Shown: piece after piece, positions 62,534-64,000 of the stretch
Numbering within the stretch: the first letter of the stretch is position 1
How the letters are laid out: each line of letters starts with the position of its first letter
NCBI RefSeq assembly: GCF_004339525.1
Contig: NZ_SMGE01000001.1
Coordinates: 1,860,001-1,924,000, forward strand
DNA: 64,000 nt
From: Flavobacterium sp. 90
GTDB taxonomy: Bacteria; Bacteroidota; Bacteroidia; Flavobacteriales; Flavobacteriaceae
Reading direction: 5' to 3'
The notes under the pieces: model-generated
What the model was told of the DNA's origin: nothing
The model's input: only the letters and a program-made list of their open reading frames with translations
Databases searched by the model: none
Program-made: the position numbers and the translations under genes

Positions 62534-64000
62534 ATGAAACCACTATCATCTATCCTCTTTATTCTTTTTTCTATATTCTCTTTTTCACAAACCAAAGTAA
62601 AAGACACCATAACCCGAAGAGCCAATATCGTTTTTATTCAAAACGGAAACGCTGTTACTTACAAACCCGAAACGCCGCCATTAATACCAATTGCGGGCGC
62701 TCCAAAACCTAGTTATTCGTATTTATGGGAACTTGGCGACGGACATTATAGTAAAGAAACAGAACCCAAACATGTCTATAAAAACAAAGGAACATATACC
62801 ACAAGACTTGCCGTAACCAACAATTACGACAACGGAAAACCTCCTGCAACACGACCAAAAAAAGTAGCCATAAACGACATTACCGATACTAACTATAAAG
62901 ACATTGCTTCAATCGCAGACCAAAACGGTTTTGCGATTTTAAAGAACTGCGATCCCATTCCGGATCAGGAAATGGTAGTCGTAGTAGGTTATCAAAATAT
63001 GGAGAATTATGTGGCAAGCGGAAAACTGTATTTGTTCTATAATGAGAAACAATTCAAGAGCAATAATTTCGAATTAGTCGATTATAGAACTTATGCTAAC
63101 GAACGCGAAGTAAAAGAAAACACCGTTGCTTCGGTAAACGATCTTGAAGATTCTAATAGATATTTGGCTTCAACCGAAAACACTTTCAAAGCCAAAAAAT
63201 ACAGAAACACAATTACCGAAGAAGATCTCGACGCATCATTATTAAACGCTAATAAAATCTATCATAATGTTTCGGTTTTAGAATTTGACGATGCAAATCC
63301 GGGCGAAACCCGTAATGTATTTTATACTTTTAAAACTACTCCGGAAATGATCAAAGACACCAGCGCAACGGTTACCATGCGTGGTATTTTTGTTCCAAAC
63401 AGAAGTTATAAAAACCATAAAATAAAAAATCTCGAAATGGAAATCGTCACTTCTCACGATCCTAATAAAATGGGCTCAAACGGAAGTTTTATCAATTATA
63501 GATTAGTGCGTTTTAAACGAGTAAATTTCAAAACTCGTTTTCAAAACAACGGTGAAGGTCCGGCAAGAATGATTCGGTTAGAAACTGATATTCCGGATAT
63601 GTTTGACAAGAAAACATTTCAGATTGAAGATATGTATCCAAAATGTCCAATTTGTCCAAAAGGCGAAGAACCAACCGTAAGTTGTCTCGATACAATCATC
63701 AAACAAAAACAGATTTTCTTTACTTTCAAAAATATTTATTTACCCGGAAGCGAACAAAAAAATGTACACGAAAAAGACAGTACAAAAGGTTTTGTTAAAT
63801 ACTCGATGAAGTTCAATGAAGACTTTCATAAAGTAAAAACCCGAAGCCGCACCGCTATTATTTTCGACAAAAACGAACCTATAATTACCAATTATGCCAC
63901 TACCCGATTCCTACCCGGAATTTCGATTGGCGCAAAAGCGGGTTATAACGTTTATCCTGATCTCGAAAAATCGACGAGTTATTTTGTTGGCGCAACAATT
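62534..64000 (+). CDS. Secreted PKD-domain protein, cut by the window edge
   Basis: The frame is open from ATG 62534 to the last base (489 codons) and continues beyond. The signal peptide is MKPLSSILFILFSIFSFSQ (1-19). A PKD domain spans about 55-115 (YLWELGDGHYSKETEPKHVY, then GTYTTRLAVTN), with the usual W-x-x-G-D-G core. A long beta-rich region follows, with PKCPICPKGEEP near 375-386, a possible small Cys pair. The end GISIGAKAGYNVYP, near 455, looks like the start of an outer-membrane barrel. Function unknown. Confidence 0.85.
   Translation, partial: MKPLSSILFILFSIFSFSQTKVKDTITRRANIVFIQNGNAVTYKPETPPLIPIAGAPKPSYSYLWELGDGHYSKETEPKHVYKNKGTYTTRLAVTNNYDNGKPPATRPKKVAINDITDTNYKDIASIADQNGFAILKNCDPIPDQEMVVVVGYQNMENYVASGKLYLFYNEKQFKSNNFELVDYRTYANEREVKENTVASVNDLEDSNRYLASTENTFKAKKYRNTITEEDLDASLLNANKIYHNVSVLEFDDANPGETRNVFYTFKTTPEMIKDTSATVTMRGIFVPNRSYKNHKIKNLEMEIVTSHDPNKMGSNGSFINYRLVRFKRVNFKTRFQNNGEGPARMIRLETDIPDMFDKKTFQIEDMYPKCPICPKGEEPTVSCLDTIIKQKQIFFTFKNIYLPGSEQKNVHEKDSTKGFVKYSMKFNEDFHKVKTRSRTAIIFDKNEPIITNYATTRFLPGISIGAKAGYNVYPDLEKSTSYFVGATI

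Noticed and set aside
62374..62712. 112-codon frame on the + strand after the ECF-locus lipoprotein
   Set aside because: It overlaps a terminator and, in another frame, the better-supported PKD-protein gene with a signal peptide at 62534.

Overview
The window looks like chromosome of a Flavobacterium-type member of the Bacteroidetes. The DNA is AT-rich, genes lack Shine-Dalgarno sites, and several genes are preceded by the Bacteroidetes -7 box TAnnTTTG. The DNA polymerase III alpha subunit carries its own N-terminal proofreading exonuclease, lipoproteins are abundant, and gaps are filled with short palindromic repeats. No phage, CRISPR array or polysaccharide utilisation locus was seen. One intact IS481-type insertion sequence is present, with inverted repeats and a 5-bp target duplication.

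Layout. 1-11.2 kb: a secreted prolyl oligopeptidase between two related MITE-like elements, a Gfo/Idh/MocA oxidoreductase, an outer-membrane barrel protein, dnaE and two small lipoproteins. 11.6-16.8 kb: leuC-leuD-cimA-leuB. The synthase keeps the three pyruvate-pocket residues known from Leptospira citramalate synthase, so the cluster probably makes 2-oxobutyrate for isoleucine from pyruvate. 17-20 kb: RRM protein, a lipoprotein, and rpsP-rimM-trmN6.

20-35.4 kb: the most interesting region. Four small double-glycine-leader peptides, with 2, 4, 6 and 4 cysteines in their mature parts, lie between a membrane VKOR-thioredoxin disulfide enzyme and an operon of C39 peptidase-ABC transporter, HlyD adaptor, S41 protease and a carboxypeptidase-regulatory-domain protein. 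The VKOR protein has a degenerate C39-like N-terminal domain. Two peptide genes share an almost identical 37-bp upstream box containing CTTCAA-N14-TTGAAG. A fifth, cysteine-free peptide is divergent, and it is followed by three tandem membrane regulators with extracytoplasmic TPRs and a C-terminal AraC domain. I infer a disulfide-bonded peptide export, and possibly sensing, system.

35.6-48 kb: a glutaryl-CoA dehydrogenase-like enzyme, a DUF3050 protein, an SGNH lipoprotein, an AraC-monooxygenase-AraC group, a nested inverted-repeat element, a nitrilase-family hydrolase, a GNAT, a probably frameshifted small winged-helix gene, a histidine kinase with twelve 21-residue coiled-coil repeats, an XRE regulator, a zincin-like lipoprotein pair and tRNA-Ser(GGA). 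48-54.6 kb: LysR/MFS divergent pair, the insertion sequence, and tatD-acyltransferase-ansA. 54.6-59.3 kb: four tandem copies of a roughly 131-bp repeat and two S41 proteases in the same repeat framework. 59.3-64 kb: an ECF sigma factor with a TPR anti-sigma-like protein, and divergent genes preceded by three copies of GGGTAACAA-N13-TTGATATAA, a likely ECF promoter. A PKD-domain secreted protein runs off the right edge.
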